This document shows, in pieces, positions 33,559 to 45,471 of a stretch of 64,000 nucleotides of DNA. Origin of the DNA: Tubiluchus corallicola (taxonomy: Eukaryota; Priapulida; Priapulimorpha; Priapulimorphida; Tubiluchidae); NCBI GenBank assembly GCA_030141605.1, contig JAQGDQ010000177.1, forward strand, positions 346,501 through 410,500, in the 5' to 3' direction. The notes beneath the pieces are model-generated. The model had not been told where the DNA came from, did no database searches, and saw only the letters and a list, made by a program, of their open reading frames with translations. The position numbers were made by a program, and so were the translations under genes. Numbering within the stretch: the first letter of the stretch is position 1; each line of letters starts with the position of its first letter.

Positions 33559-34165
33559 AGAGCTTTTGCCCTGACAGGTTTCATCAGCTGAAAAATTGCA
33601 GACAAAATGTTAAAACAGTATGTACCAGTTTAAAAGAAGAGCATTAAAATCAAACATATTAGTAAAGCATGCTCGATTTTTGGCACAGCCATTTATAATA
33701 AACTGCCAAATTTGGTAAACCTCTCTCACAGGTTAGCAAGGACAGCCTATTCAGCTATGTTAGTTTATTTTCTGGCTTCCTTTTTATTCTGGCAACAGCA
33801 ATTATACAGTTCTGGGTTTTTCTCTTTCTTATGCAGTCGTTTTTACTCTTTCTAACTTATTATATTTCAAATCAAATCTATGTTGTTTATATTCTGTTTT
33901 GTGCTTTTAATGTTCTTGTTTTACTTTCGTACATACACATAACATTTTATCTTAAATTTTTTTAGCCGATGAGGCCCGCTATTGTGAAAACTTCTGAAAT
34001 AATATTGTAGTCATTGAGACCGCAAAGGGCATTAAGATTTTTATGTTAAATTAAGCATGTCATGTAGCTAAGATACAGAGTTATTTGAGTTATTATAACA
34101 GCGTACTAATATTGAAATCCGTTTGATTTTGATGAAGGGCTGTGCTAAACTTCTAAAAATATTTA
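33559..34165. repeat. Three hammerhead-like CTGATGA...AAAC blocks
   Basis: CTGATGAAACCTGTCAGGGC followed by AAAAGCTCTC (minus, 33559-33593), CCGATGAGGCCCGC followed by GAAAACTTCTGAAATA (plus, 33964-34000), and TTGATGAAGGGCTGTGC followed by TAAACTTCTAAAAATA (plus, 34124-34160). They share a TGATGA, short GC-rich stem, AAAC, TTCT-AAATA layout. Each departs from a functional core. Confidence 0.35.
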
Positions 34166-34419
34166 GAAACATCGGAGCAAAATTAAGAGGCAAAATTTTT
34201 TAAATGAGTTATTTTGTAACTGAGCAGACGCAGATACCGCCTGCTTGTTTTTACCAGCTAAAAAACGTCGAGCAAGGAAGTTTGCTGCTACCGCTAAATG
34301 GTTCAAAGCGCGTGTTTTACCATCTTGACGTTAATGTTCGACATAGAGGGAGCAGCGAGTTAAGATTAAAATTTTTGACAATTTGCAAAATTAGATTTAG
34401 TTCTTTTTCTGCTCCTCCT

Positions 34420-34730
34420 TCAAAATCGCATTCCACCTGTTGTAGACATTGAGGTATCAACATTTATCAGGGTATTCCACCCACTTCTATCTGCAGCTAA
34501 TAGCGTAAGTTCTTCTACTCCTAAAGATAGGTTTGGTTGAAGTTGTTGAACATCTTTATTTATCTTAGCTGTCCAAGTTGTTCTAAGTTTACCAGGTGGT
34601 TTCTGCAAGGTTTTAAGGCTTCCTTTAAGGCGATTCTTACTGGTGCTTCATTTGGTAATCTTAGAAGTTGTCCTAGCCATCTTAATCTTCGGATCTTGAC
34701 TTTTGTCTGGAATATGTGCCTGTAATAAAA
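34420..34730 (-). pseudogene. RTE-like LINE C-terminus (family D), minus strand
   Basis: On minus, KIRRLRWLGQLLRLPNEAPV and RIALKEALKPC are followed, after a frame change, by PPGKLRTTWTAKINKDVQQL, then LTLLAADRSGWNTLINVDTS and TTGGMRF. RLRWLGHL-R----P followed by -GR--T-W---I--D and A-DR-WR--- is the endonuclease/RT-LINE C-terminus. A second copy on plus lies at 46380-46620. Confidence 0.7.
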
Positions 34731-35218
34731 TTGGCTTAAATAAATAAACGTATTTAGGATACTTCATCACCTGGGGCCTAAGGCCTGTAAAATGATCCCC
34801 ATCCAGTAAAATGATCATGCCATCATATAAGAAGAAATAACCGAAATCTTCTTCATAATCACTGGAGAAAGCAAATACTTCCAAAAACATACATTCTGCA
34901 ACGAAACCGGAAATTGAGCGCCACGGACAGTTTCCGCATTCTTACTGGAACACGGCCGTACATGCTTAAGGAATTTCCATCCTCCTAACTGCTTGCATAT
35001 GCCGCACTCCTTCCTTTCTTCCCAGGGAATATTCCCTGAAATGAAGCAAATCCGATGCGAATGCGATACGCTCAAGCTGAGTGGGGAATTTTGTCGGGAA
35101 GAAAATTTATTTACAGTGAGGGAAGAAATTCCGGCGAATATTGATGTTTACTGACCAACTAGGCAAATAAGAATCAACAATCGTAGATTATTATCACTCA
35201 GCTTCTGCAATACGTTGA

Positions 35219-35650
35219 TTATCAGCTGACCTGTAAATGGCTCAGTTACTTATTAAAGGTTTTTTATCACTTCATAAGCAATCAGCTGGTCTGTAGGTGG
35301 CGCTGTTACTTCTTAGAGGTTTTTTCAGCAATCAGCTGGTCTATAGATGGCGCTGTTACTTGTTAAATGTTTTTAGTACTTCATAAACAATCAGCTGACC
35401 TAAGGCTTTTCTTCGTGACAATCAGCTGGTCTATAGGTGTCGCTGTTAGTTATTAAAGTTTTTTTACCACTTCATAATTTTGTCTGATAGCACTTTTAAA
35501 TGAAATATTTATGCATGCGTACAAAGTATGTTCGAAATAAAATGATAAATAAACAAATTAGCTGACCCGTGCGCGTAAGACTCTTACTTCTTAAAGTTTT
35601 TGTATCATTTCGTGAGCAATCAGCTGGTCTGTAGGTGGCGCCATTAGATT
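35219..35650. repeat. Degenerate minisatellite, about 60-bp unit
   Basis: ATCAGCTGGTCTGTAGGTGG followed by CGCTGTTACTTATTAAAG-TTTTT and ACTTCATAAGCA recurs at about 35219, 35281, 35331, 35390, 35420, 35560 and 35619. There are internal deletions, and a ~75-bp interruption at 35480-35555. It is non-coding. Confidence 0.85.
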
Positions 35651-35850
35651 TCATTTCAAAAAACGATTTTCAGAATTCGCTTTTCTTAAACTGCAAATTG
35701 AACTATATCTGGACACACTCTGGATCTGAACCATGAACTTTTACTTGACAAATTCAAAGATTATTTCCGAAAACTTCATAACTTTGTATTTAGTCCATCA
35801 CAAATAAACGAATAATTACCTGTACATCAAAAGCTCATTTAATGAAAATA

Positions 35851-36000
35851 GTTGTAACAGGACTGGCATCTACCTCGTTGTCAAAGATAATCCTCTAAGA
35901 TGAGACATACTCTTGGGTAGCATGGATGAAGATGAAACTGCCTAGGACCAGTTACCAGGCTCCGTTTTACTTAACTCCAGCTAGAAGCCCTCATTGATTC
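35851..36000 (-). mobile_element. 5S rRNA-derived SINE, copy 1 (partial)
   Basis: On minus, GGAGTTAAGTAAAACGGAGC followed by CTGGTAACTGG matches the internal control region of 5S rRNA. The body ends in TCTTAGAGGATTATC...GATGCCAGTCCTGTTACAAC, shared with copies at 37483, 50623 and 60332. The 5S part is shortened. Confidence 0.6.
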
Positions 36001-36134
36001 TACTTTCCCCATTACTACAAGAACGCCCTTAAATTACTGATATTACTATAAAAATCAATAATAAACTAGTTAAGAGCATAGTTAAACTATGGTAAATAAA
36101 CGTACATGTATCTAAGATAGGCCCAATTTTCGAG

Positions 36135-36325
36135 ATTTTTGTTGCTGCTACTGTCGTCGTCGTCGTCGCCGCCGTCGCCGCCGCCGCCGTGTTGTTGTTG
36201 CTGTTGTTGTTGTCGTCGACGTCTTGTTGTTGTTGTTGCTGCTATTGTTGTTGTCGCCGTCGTCGTTGTTCTTGTTGCTGTTGCTGTCGTTGTCGTTGCG
36301 TCATCATTGTTGTTGTTATTGTGAA
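36135..36325. repeat. (GTT/GTC/GCC)n compound trinucleotide array
   Basis: An imperfect mix of GTT, GTC, GCC and GCT triplets. All open frames here (Leu/Ser/Pro, Cys, Arg/Val) are repeat translations. Confidence 0.95.
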
Positions 36326-36429
36326 AGTCACGTTTGAGGTTGTAGTTGAACACTTTGTCGAAAACGAATAAAACACTATACTACATATCTGCACAAAACT
36401 GAAAAGCGTTTATTAACTACATACACATA

Positions 36430-36595
36430 TATAGAATGACTGCTGAGTGTCCTGCACTGATCACTGAGAGTTAGACAGTAAGTAAAATGAGGATCACGAC
36501 TGCTGCACTGCACTGAGAGTGTGAGTTAGACAGTTGTGTAGCACGACTTCTGCACTGCATTGAGAGTGAGACAGAGAGACAGTGACCAGAAAGTA
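36430..36595. repeat. Degenerate tandem repeat, about 50-55 bp x 3
   Basis: Units built on GACTGCTGCACTGCACTGAG, AGTGTGAGTTAGACAGT recur three times with diverging spacers. Non-coding. Confidence 0.6.
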
Positions 36596-37026
36596 AATCT
36601 AGTCAGTATACATAGGTATAGGTAATTATGCAAACTTGGCTTCACAAAAACCATTACTGTAAAAGAGGGAGAGATCCAGTGAATATACATATTCACTGCA
36701 CCGTACAATTATACTAGGGGTGAGTTTAGCTAGTAAAATGTAAGGGATTAGTTAATAGATGGCAGCACCTAAAAATATACAGTTACAATTTCCACAGTTA
36801 TTATTCTTATCGTTGTGTTGATTAAGTGTTTCGTGCCTGCGAAGATTTAGCTAAAACTAGCTAATGAAACAAACTAATATAATCTTCTCTATGATACTAA
36901 GCAGTCCAGATATTGACCATAACTATATTTCAGCGAATTCCTCTGCGTTAATTGGCCCACTTATAGAAACCAGATTAGGTTAAGCAGCTTACTGTAACAT
37001 TATGAGGCATCAGCATTATTATAACG

Positions 37027-37027
<1 letters not shown>

Positions 37028-37097
<70 letters not shown>
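37028..37097. repeat. (TC)n-(TA)n compound microsatellite
   Basis: About 30 bp of TC units directly joined to about 38 bp of TA units. Confidence 0.97.
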
Positions 37098-37099
<2 letters not shown>

Positions 37100-37482
37100 T
37101 CACTATAAATCTATTAGGCGAATAGGAAAAAATCTTTTAACGTGACGATAACAACATGAACTTTTGCTCTTGATATCGGTTTATTAGTTAATCAGTAGTT
37201 TATTTTATAATCTATGATATTTGTAGCCCATGTTAGGACAAACATGTGCAAAAATAAAGTTGTTTTCCACAGTTTCCTTTCTTGTTTTTTTGTTTTTATT
37301 TCTCGTCCTATCATTACGAATCCTTAACTTCATCAAGACTGTAAAAGGGATGCCATAATCGTAGCGGAAAAAGACTCTTTACAAAATTACGTACTACATG
37401 CGAGAAGGTACACTTATTTTTGAATGTTTCGCTATGCTGGTGTCAAGTATTGAATAACACAACCTACTTATATTTTGATCAA

Positions 37483-37735
37483 TGTGCTGGTACCGGTATC
37501 TAGCTGATTACCAAGGACAATCTTCTGAGATGACATCTGAATCGGCAGAGTAGCATCCAAGTGTTTGTACATCCCACATGAAATGAAATTAGTCATGTTC
37601 ATAGCAGTGTAGCAAAATGAAAACGCTTGGAACTGGGTATTTAATACTATCAATCACCCAGGTGGTTACTGAGCAAGTTCGGCATTGCTTAAGTTCAGTC
37701 GCTAAGCACACACTCGGGTGATTAAATCGCCTTCG
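37483..37735 (-). mobile_element. 5S rRNA-derived SINE, copy 2
   Basis: The minus strand from 37720 carries CTGAACTTAAGCAATGCCGA and ACTTGCTCAGTAACCACCTG, then GGTGATT, clearly related to the 3' half of 5S rRNA (AAGTTAAGCAACGCCGGGC...GGATGGGTGACC). The body ends with the shared TCTCAGAAGATTGTCCTTGG block at 37500-37545. There is no coding capacity; such SINEs use the 5S internal promoter (family knowledge). Confidence 0.7.
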
Positions 37736-37889
37736 AACAACTGCTGACATTTTCAACTTCCAGGTGATCAACTATTAGGTCATTGTTAAGTTTTTCTTTG
37801 AAAACTTGCAAATTTATAGTAGAAAAGCATCAGTGGAATACTTGGAAGACTGTTTTAATTCCAAAATTACGTGTATTTGTTTTTTCTTT

Positions 37890-38070
37890 TTCATTCTTTG
37901 TTTCTTTTCTTTTCTTTTCCTTTCGTTTCCTTCCCTTTCGTTTTAATTTCGTTTCGTTTTCTTATCTTTTCTTTTCTTTTCTTTTCTTTTCTTTTCTTTT
38001 CTTTCTTTCCTTTTCTTTTCTTTTCTTTTCTTTTCTTTTCTTTCCTTTCCTTTCCCTTCCTTTCATCTCC
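37890..38070. repeat. (TTTTC)n pentanucleotide microsatellite
   Basis: A TTTTC array with CCTTT and CGTTT variants at the edges. Phe/Ser/Leu and Lys/Glu frames on both strands are artefacts. Confidence 0.96.
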
Positions 38071-38825
38071 TACGTTTTTCCTTCGTTTGTTAGGAGCTGT
38101 TAAGTTTGAATGAAACGGGTGCGTAATTAAACTTTTTGCAAATATAATAGTTTTGCTGCTCACGTTTTTAAGTTTCCGTACAATAATAGTGGTTGTACGT
38201 TACTAGAAACTCCCCACATCCCCGTTTCGAACTTAGGCATCCCACACAGCTAAGCAGTCATATAAGCCCTTCAAACGTTCAAATTTCTAATTGCTTGCTT
38301 AGATCCATTTTAATGTACAATTTGCACCTCGGTATCTTAGTTAGCTAACACTTTGCCACGTGATCATTCACATGCGGTCTTTATCACCCGAAATTCTCTG
38401 TGACAATGTGACCTTCTTCACGTAATGTGGAACAATTCCCACAGATGACGTCACTTGAAAACGATATGGTCGTTGCGTTGTTAAGGTTTCTTTAATAATT
38501 ATATTTTCCTAGTTTCCTGGGCAGAAACTGATCATTTAGCCAGAAGCCCAAATGGTAAAATGAATGCAGTTGCAAACGATAAAAATGAAGTTTAGTTCGC
38601 CATCAATTTTGCTCCACTTAGAAAGAAGATGTTTGCTGATAGATTCATAGTCGAGTGGGTCATTTTTAACCGCTGCGTAAGGGAATGACGTGATTTGTAA
38701 CTAATGTAGAGGGCAGCACTAAACTCTGCTTGTGCACCCTCTGTAACTAAATTAGGCCTAATTTTTTTACCTGTTTGAGGAATTTTTTTGTTTGTTAACA
38801 CAACATCGATTGTGATTACAAAGCT
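38071..38825. other. Unannotated stretch
   Basis: Nothing recognised on either strand. Confidence 0.4.
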
Positions 38826-38992
38826 TCAACAGCAGCAGCAGCAGCAGCAGCACCGTCACCACCACCGCCGCCACCACCACCACCACCACTACCACCACCA
38901 CCACCACCACCACCACCACCGCCACCACCAACACCAACACCAACACCACCACCACCACCACCAACACCAACAACAACAACAACAGCAGCAGC

Positions 38993-39055
<63 letters not shown>

Positions 39056-39088
39056 AACGACGACGACGACGACGACGACTACAACTAT

Positions 39089-39132
<44 letters not shown>

Positions 39133-39192
39133 CGACGACGACGACGACGACGACAACAACAACAACAGCAGCAACAACAACAGCAACAGCTA
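38826..39192. repeat. Long compound trinucleotide array (CAG, CAC, CAA, CGA)
   Basis: About 365 bp in ordered blocks: CAG, CAC with CGC, CAA, CGA, CAA, CGA, CAA/CAG. All six frames are open or nearly so (poly-Gln/His, poly-Val, poly-Cys/Arg, poly-Leu). No start context, signal or flanking exon structure supports a protein. Confidence 0.97.
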
Positions 39193-39894
39193 GCCAGTAA
39201 CACAAAAAGATTGGGAAACCAGAGTAATAAATTATCTTTGAACGAAACATGCCTAATGATTTAAACAGAACGAGCCAGAAACTAGATCTAATTAATTATT
39301 AATTAACCTCATTAACTGACCACATTTCAGTAATAGAATCTTGCAGGTGATCATAATAATGCTATGGAAAGTGTTAACAGCGTTGACACTGATGCCTAAT
39401 CAAGTCATTAGAACTTCCCTACCTAGCCAGCTATAAATAAACTTAATCAGCTAGTCAGATATCATTATTATGAAACTCAAACCTCTGCGCATTAAACAGT
39501 GAAAGCTTTTGAGTTAGGCTTCTTGTAGGACACCTAACATTAGTTCACACTTGGGACTGCGTGTGTGACTGTAATGAAACCAGTCAGTGACATGACTTCA
39601 CTGCATTCTATGCATACCATCACTCCGCCTGCCAGGACCTGCGTGTAATGTTAGAAATGGCAAAGCTGATGTGGCAGAAATACGGGAATGTTTAAGTTTT
39701 AGAGGATCCAGTTTGGGCAAAGAAAAAGAAAAAACGCATTTTATCCTTATGAAGTTGTTCAATCATAACTATTTATCAACGATGCACCTTTCTTTAAGAA
39801 AGGTAAAATTACCACAATTATTTGTTATTTTAAATTGTTTGATGCTACGAAATTGCTTCATTTCTTAGAATTTAACACAACGACAACGCCGCAG
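39193..39894. other. Unannotated stretch
   Basis: Nothing recognised. The frame at 39671-39868 has no domain. Confidence 0.4.
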
Positions 39895-40017
39895 CCGCCA
39901 CTGACGACGACAACAATAACAAAACAGCAACGATGACAAAAACAACAGCAACGACAACAACAACAACAAACAGCAACAACAACAGCAACAGCAAATTACA
40001 AAAACAACAACAGCAGC

Positions 40018-40050
<33 letters not shown>

Positions 40051-40052
40051 TA

Positions 40053-40083
<31 letters not shown>

Positions 40084-40128
40084 AGCGACAAAAACAACAG
40101 CAACAACAACAACAACAACAAAAATAGC
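39895..40128. repeat. (CAA/CAG)n array
   Basis: An imperfect CAA array with CAG, CGA and AAA interruptions. Poly-Gln and poly-Val/Cys frames are artefacts. Confidence 0.96.
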
Positions 40129-40965
40129 AATAGTTCGAATTTTCTGACGCAACTGTAAATAATTTAAAGTCAGTAATGTGTTGTATGTACTCAGTAATTG
40201 AACAGGTACGCTTCGTAATTCTGACCCAGCGATATACAAGACTTGTGCAAGTATTATATTTCCTTGCTGTGCATTTTAAAAACTAATCCGATCGTCAGTA
40301 AACTAATCGTAACTGGATATCAAACACTCTGAGCTGCGTGAAGAAGAATGCAAAATGAAGAATGCATTTTGTTTCTACCAGGTCAGGCGATAAATTTAAA
40401 TAGTCTGCCTACAATTGGCGCGCAGTGAGCAGAAAATGAAGTGAATTCTTTAAGAAGCCGACAAGTTAATGCAGGCAATTCCAGTTGATCGATTAATGAT
40501 CGTACATATTTCAGAAGCTTCTATGATAATGAATTGTTGCATTGAAGCTAAGTTTAAGAGATGAATGTGAAAGCTGTCAAAATGTCACGTGTATATTAAT
40601 AGCAATATAATAATGATTAAATGATAACCTTTAACTGTAATACAATAAGATTAACTTACGATTAAGTTAATACGCTTAAGATTAGCAGATCTTTGCATCT
40701 CTCTACGCAAACAACCATGTGCATCATAATATTACTGATAGAGCATTTTTGTCCTACAGGGTTGACCTATAATTTAAGGCACTGATTTGTAGTTTGGCCC
40801 ACATTATACACTGCACAGCTGGTATATTTATTATTCATTACTGTGTTTCTTTTAAATCTGTGAGTAACAAACGTGTATGGCTTAGAATGTTCAATGCTTA
40901 TTGCTGTGCATTCTAAGGCAGTTCAAATTTAACTTAAATGACAAAAGTGTAAAATTGATGATTGT

Positions 40966-41312
40966 TGAATATCGAAAAGCACTGCGTCGTATGCTTGCCA
41001 TACCATATAACTCACGTTCTACAATAACGAGACGATTTCTGAAACTTTGTCATTTGAATTTTTAAGAGAATGTTTAAACTGTTGATATTTATAAATTGTT
41101 CAAAAAGTTTTGCTTTAAGGACACTGTCTCTGTTTAACACGAATTCTACTTGTACAACCCTCGGAGTGAATACGATATTTATCGCGCAAAATATTTCCAA
41201 TCTTAATAATCGCGATATATTTTTTGCTTGTAAACTGTACTGGTTTACTGAAGAGGAAAACCATGTGGCTTTTCGTACGAAGAAATTCGTCAGATTCTGT
41301 ATTATAGTATAA
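40966..41312 (+). pseudogene. LINE polyprotein relic
   Basis: From 40968 the plus strand reads YRKALRRMLAIPYNSRSTIT then RRFLKLCHLNF and a stop. The W/Y-RKA-R----LPYNTH pattern is a conserved block downstream of the RT in many LINEs. In a second frame 41110-41200 reads SLFNTNSTCTTLGVNTIF. It carries stops and frame changes, with no catalytic domain. Confidence 0.6.
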
Positions 41313-42254
41313 CTAACTAATGTAAATATTTTTGTAAATTATTACTAAAATATTGATGAATTGCACTATTATAATATGTAACATGTGCGAATAAAATCGT
41401 ATATATATAACTGGTTGCTGTTTCTGGGCCGTTTTGGAAATCTGCAATAAAGAGTTTCACTAAACCTTCAACAATTCGCAAAGCGAACATGTATATACAC
41501 CCGAATATAGCCAAAGCACCTCTAAAAATACTTATCTTAGCGGATTACCCTTGCTAGTGCGACTGGGTGCCCGTCCCGCCATGACCATGTGCGTCGAATG
41601 CGTCCTGATGTTGCATGCTGGATTTAGGCTTGCAATGTTTATCAAAATACCTTAAGTATACTAACCAACGATACAAAATTCATTAAAACACACTTCCGGG
41701 AGTTACCTTTCCAGTGTGGGATATGAGTATGAAAGCATTAACTGGGTTGAAACACAAAAACCATTGTTAAGTCATTGATTGGCGTTCTGTACGAAGAGGT
41801 AATTACGGCTCAGCCTCACCTTGCATGTAGTAATTGCCAGGTGCCATAACTGGCTTCACCTAATCAACATGAACAATGTCACAGGTAGAAAGGCTAATCA
41901 ACTATACAGGGCGTCCCGAAACATTGTGTAGCACAGTTACGAAAATCATCCACACTAACAGTCACGAAATAGGCTCACGCGACGCAAATAAGGTGTGAAA
42001 TTCTTGGGTGTTTTGTTTGAGTGCCAGTAGAGGTCGCTGCAGTTGCTCTTGAAGAGAGCACCCTTCGTTAAGTGAACTCATTCATGGGTTCTTGCGTTCT
42101 ATAACAGGCTTCCTTGTTGTTATATTCCAATTCATCAAATTCTGTCGTGATATCGTCTGGCTTCAGACGAGATTATGAGCTTAACTGCCGTATCGGTGGA
42201 GAGATGTGAAGAGTTCGAGATTGTTAAGGACAAATTTTTGATAGACAGAAAGGG
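41313..42254. other. Unannotated stretch
   Basis: Nothing recognised on either strand. Confidence 0.4.
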
Positions 42255-42422
42255 AGGGGGTGGTGAGACATAGAGAAGGAGAAAGAGAGACAGAGAGAGA
42301 GAGAGAGAGAGCGGGGGAAGAGGGAAGGAGACAGAGAGAGGGAGAGAGAGAGAAAGAGAGAGAGAGAGGGAGAAAGAAAGAGAAAGACAGACAGAGAGAG
42401 AGAGAGAGAGAGAGAGAAAGAA

Positions 42423-42460
<38 letters not shown>

Positions 42461-42472
42461 AAGAAAGGGAGC
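42255..42472. repeat. (GA)n-rich purine tract
   Basis: A GA array with many AAAG and GGG interruptions. Arg/Glu and Ser/Leu frames are repeat translations. Confidence 0.95.
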
Positions 42473-43615
42473 AAGAAGGATTATGAAATCCAAAAAAACA
42501 TCACGCAACTGGATGTTTTAATCTTGAAATGTTAAAAACTGAAACACATCTCTTTTAACTTTACTAACTGCGCGGACCATTATGAAAACACCCGTTCACA
42601 TGCAATTTTAATGTATTCATGTAAGAAATGAGTTTCTATCTACCTAACTACTACGTGAGTAAGGGATGAGTGTTTGATTTATCGATATTTATCGATTTAT
42701 CTTTCAGTACCTGTAAATTCAGTACCTCTTACGTCAGTGTCCTCACCATACACAACCCAGAACGTGGAAGTTGCGCATTTGCTACATAGCCTTTTAGATG
42801 TCTGACCACCAAAAATTTATTTAGCATTGTGATACTCGTGCTTTCTGCAAAACATTGCGATGTCATTTCAATAAGATAATTGATCTGAACTTCGGATGTC
42901 ACCAAACAGTGTGACCGTTGCCATACTGTAAATATGAACTAGGGCAACTTTTTCTTCTATTAACTCGCAAACATTTTACATGGTTCAACTATTTGCCAAA
43001 GTGGCAGATCAACACTATTTTCGCAAAACGGGGCAGTATTGTCAGCAGTAACTTGTTTTCGAGTTCAATGAACGTTTTCGATACTGCTTCTCAATGTTCT
43101 GCATTCTCAGAAACAATTCAGTAATTTCACGAATCTGTTTTAGCACTAGGAACGCTCCACACATATTACAAATGAAATTTGTATTGCTCGCATGTCATTA
43201 TAGCATGAAATTGTATTGAAGAAACTGTTATTATTAGTTTACTTTATCAGAGTAAATGCGGCTCTAAGTGACATTTGTGCTACGTGGAATTGACATAAAT
43301 ATTAAAAAGTTAGGGCTTCATCACTTCACCTTGTTTGACACCTTAATTATGCGTATTTTAAGGACGCAAATTTGCATTGATGAAGTGAGTTTAGTTATTA
43401 AAAAGGCAAAAAAGCAAACATTTGCCTTTCTTTTGTAAACTTAAGTCATAAAATCGTGCTTATTTGAACCTTTCATGAGAAAATGGATTATTATTTTTCG
43501 CTTGTTCGAGGAACCATTAAGCAGTGCAATAAAGGGACTCTTTATGTTACAATTACGGCACAGAGGGTAATATTGAAATGCGCAGTGATTTTATAGTAGT
43601 TAAATTAATTTGCGA
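42473..43615. other. Unannotated stretch
   Basis: Nothing recognised. A pair of ATCGATTTATC-like blocks at about 42680 is too short to interpret. Confidence 0.4.
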
Positions 43616-43622
43616 AAGATCT

Positions 43623-43631
43623 TTATAAAAA
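43623..43631 (+). promoter_or_regulatory. Candidate TATA box
   Basis: TATAAAAAG with GC-richer flanks (GGCTGGATGGG), about 30 bp before a plausible start region near 43656. It supports the candidate exon below but stands on sequence match only. Confidence 0.3.
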
Positions 43632-43762
43632 GGCTGGATGGGAAAGGCTGAACACTGAACAGCTTTCCTCTAAACGGTGTGCAATGATGAGCAACCTGCT
43701 ATGCAATTGTGCTTGAGGAAGGAAAAATCCACGTAATTTGTTTTCCGTTTTGTTGAAACAAT

Positions 43763-43782
43763 ATGGCATTCTGGCGAAAATG
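43763..43782 (+). CDS. Candidate first coding exon behind the TATA box
   Basis: ATG at 43763 opens MAFWRK and ends TG|GTAAGTATT, a full consensus donor. The ~105-nt leader contains a 10-codon upstream ORF (ATGATGAGCAACC..., 43686-43718). No downstream exon was identified within the window, so the product is unknown and the call is tentative. Confidence 0.2.
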
Positions 43783-44824
43783 GTAAGTATTTCTGGCATT
43801 GTATTAAATAATAAGACATACTAAGATAAACCAATACTTTACTCTCTGGCTGGTTTTATCCTAAAATCGGCCTTTCTCATGCTCTTTTGATTAAGCTGGA
43901 GTGTTAAAATGCAGTTAAAAACACGAAAGTTTTGCTAAAAGAGAAGTGCTTTGTAGTTCACCTTCTAATTCGTTGTCTGGCCATTAATTACAATCAGTTT
44001 ACAAATTACAGTTATTTTCTACAAATTCGACTGCTCAGCATTCAAGTCTGTAAAATTTAGGTTGGCTGAGCCAAAAACACTTCATTTGATACGAACTGAT
44101 GTAGCATGGCTTTTTTAATAACTGCCAATAGAAATTCATTTAAAATTCCTTGTTTAACAACGTTTGCGCGAAAGCTTAAATAAATGTTTTCTGCACTGAG
44201 CAAAAATCTGCAATCGATTGCATACTTATTAGAAATTAAACGGAAAGTTTAGAACTGACATGTCAAACCACGTGACTAGCAACCAATAATTGAAATTAAT
44301 GGTCACATTCGCAGCCCTTTCCCACGTGCTAGTGTTTAATGCCTGTGCTTTTATATCCCAGTTTATAGCTGGAATTTTTTGCATGGCTACTTGACAGCTT
44401 AACTGCCTGCTGACTTGATGCCTTAACATGATTCTATGACATGTTACTCTCTAATAAAACACACAAAGCTTAGAGTTGAAGACACGTCATGACATATCGT
44501 CCAAATTCTAAACCAAAATTTCCATTCCCAGCAATTTGTCATTTGTTAATTTATTTTCGAGATCGGGTATCACAGAATTCAAATCGTACTGAACAGGCAT
44601 GTAGCGGAAACGCACGAAAGGAATTTTCTAAAATAAAAACCTCTCTCTCGTTTAATGCTGATTCTTAGGATTACTGCACTTACATTTTCAATTCTAGTAA
44701 TAATAGTGGCTAATCGCGAGTAACCTGGAGCAGGTGTTACAGGTGTTCTTCGCGTGCACCTTTATAATATGTGATGTTCGGCATAAGTGAAACACGGTAT
44801 GTGGATACATATGAGGGAAAAAGA

Positions 44825-44857
44825 CAGAGAGAAGGGAGGAGAGAGAGGGGAGAGACG

Positions 44858-44900
<43 letters not shown>
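44825..44900. repeat. (GA)n microsatellite
   Basis: GA/GGA purine array. Ser/Leu-rich frames on the minus strand are artefacts. Confidence 0.95.
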
Positions 44901-45076
44901 GCACAGAGATAAAAGTATAGAGTATGCGAACTGGTAAGCATAAAAAACATGATTTTGACTAATCAAATTCTTGTTTTCTGCTTTGCAACTTAATTCCAGA
45001 TTAGGTTGTATCACCAAGCGAGATTCCTTGTTAATTTCCAGTATTTGAAAATTTCAAGAAAAGAATCTTGTTCGTT

Positions 45077-45471
45077 CAATTTTGCAGTGCAATTTTGGTA
45101 ATTTATACGCATCCAATGTTTTTCCACTCAACACTAATTCCGTTAATCCATGGCATAAAATCTCCATTATGCTGTTTGCCAATGCATTATTTAATTATAA
45201 TCAAAATGTTATTGTATTTAACTTAGTTCAGAATTTTATTGGTAATACTATAAAAGATTTTCGCTCTTATTTCTTAGCTTTTATTTCAATCTATCCTACG
45301 CGTTCCTTTCATCTTCCTCTTAATTTTGTTGTTGTTAAATTAGTTTAACTGACAATTGTAATTCTGCGTCTTGTGTCAGTGGTTATGTGAATATCTTAGG
45401 CGTATTGTCAGCTTAATTGCTGTCCGGCAAAGATTATTTTCGGCCGAAAAATAAAAATGTTTTATAAAAAA
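45077..45471 (+). mobile_element. Retroposed insertion with 13-bp target-site duplication
   Basis: AATCTTGTTCGTT occurs exactly at 45064-45076 and 45472-45484, flanking a 395-bp insert. The insert ends in AATAAA about 20 nt before an A run, the structure of a target-primed retroinsertion. A frame at 45082-45348 (88 residues, with FNLVQNFIGNTIKDFRSYFL) spans most of it but is not recognised. It may be a LINE C-terminus or part of a retroposed mRNA. Confidence 0.6.

Noticed and set aside
38788-39250. Poly-Gln/His protein candidate
   Set aside because: All frames through the array are open and no exon structure surrounds it.
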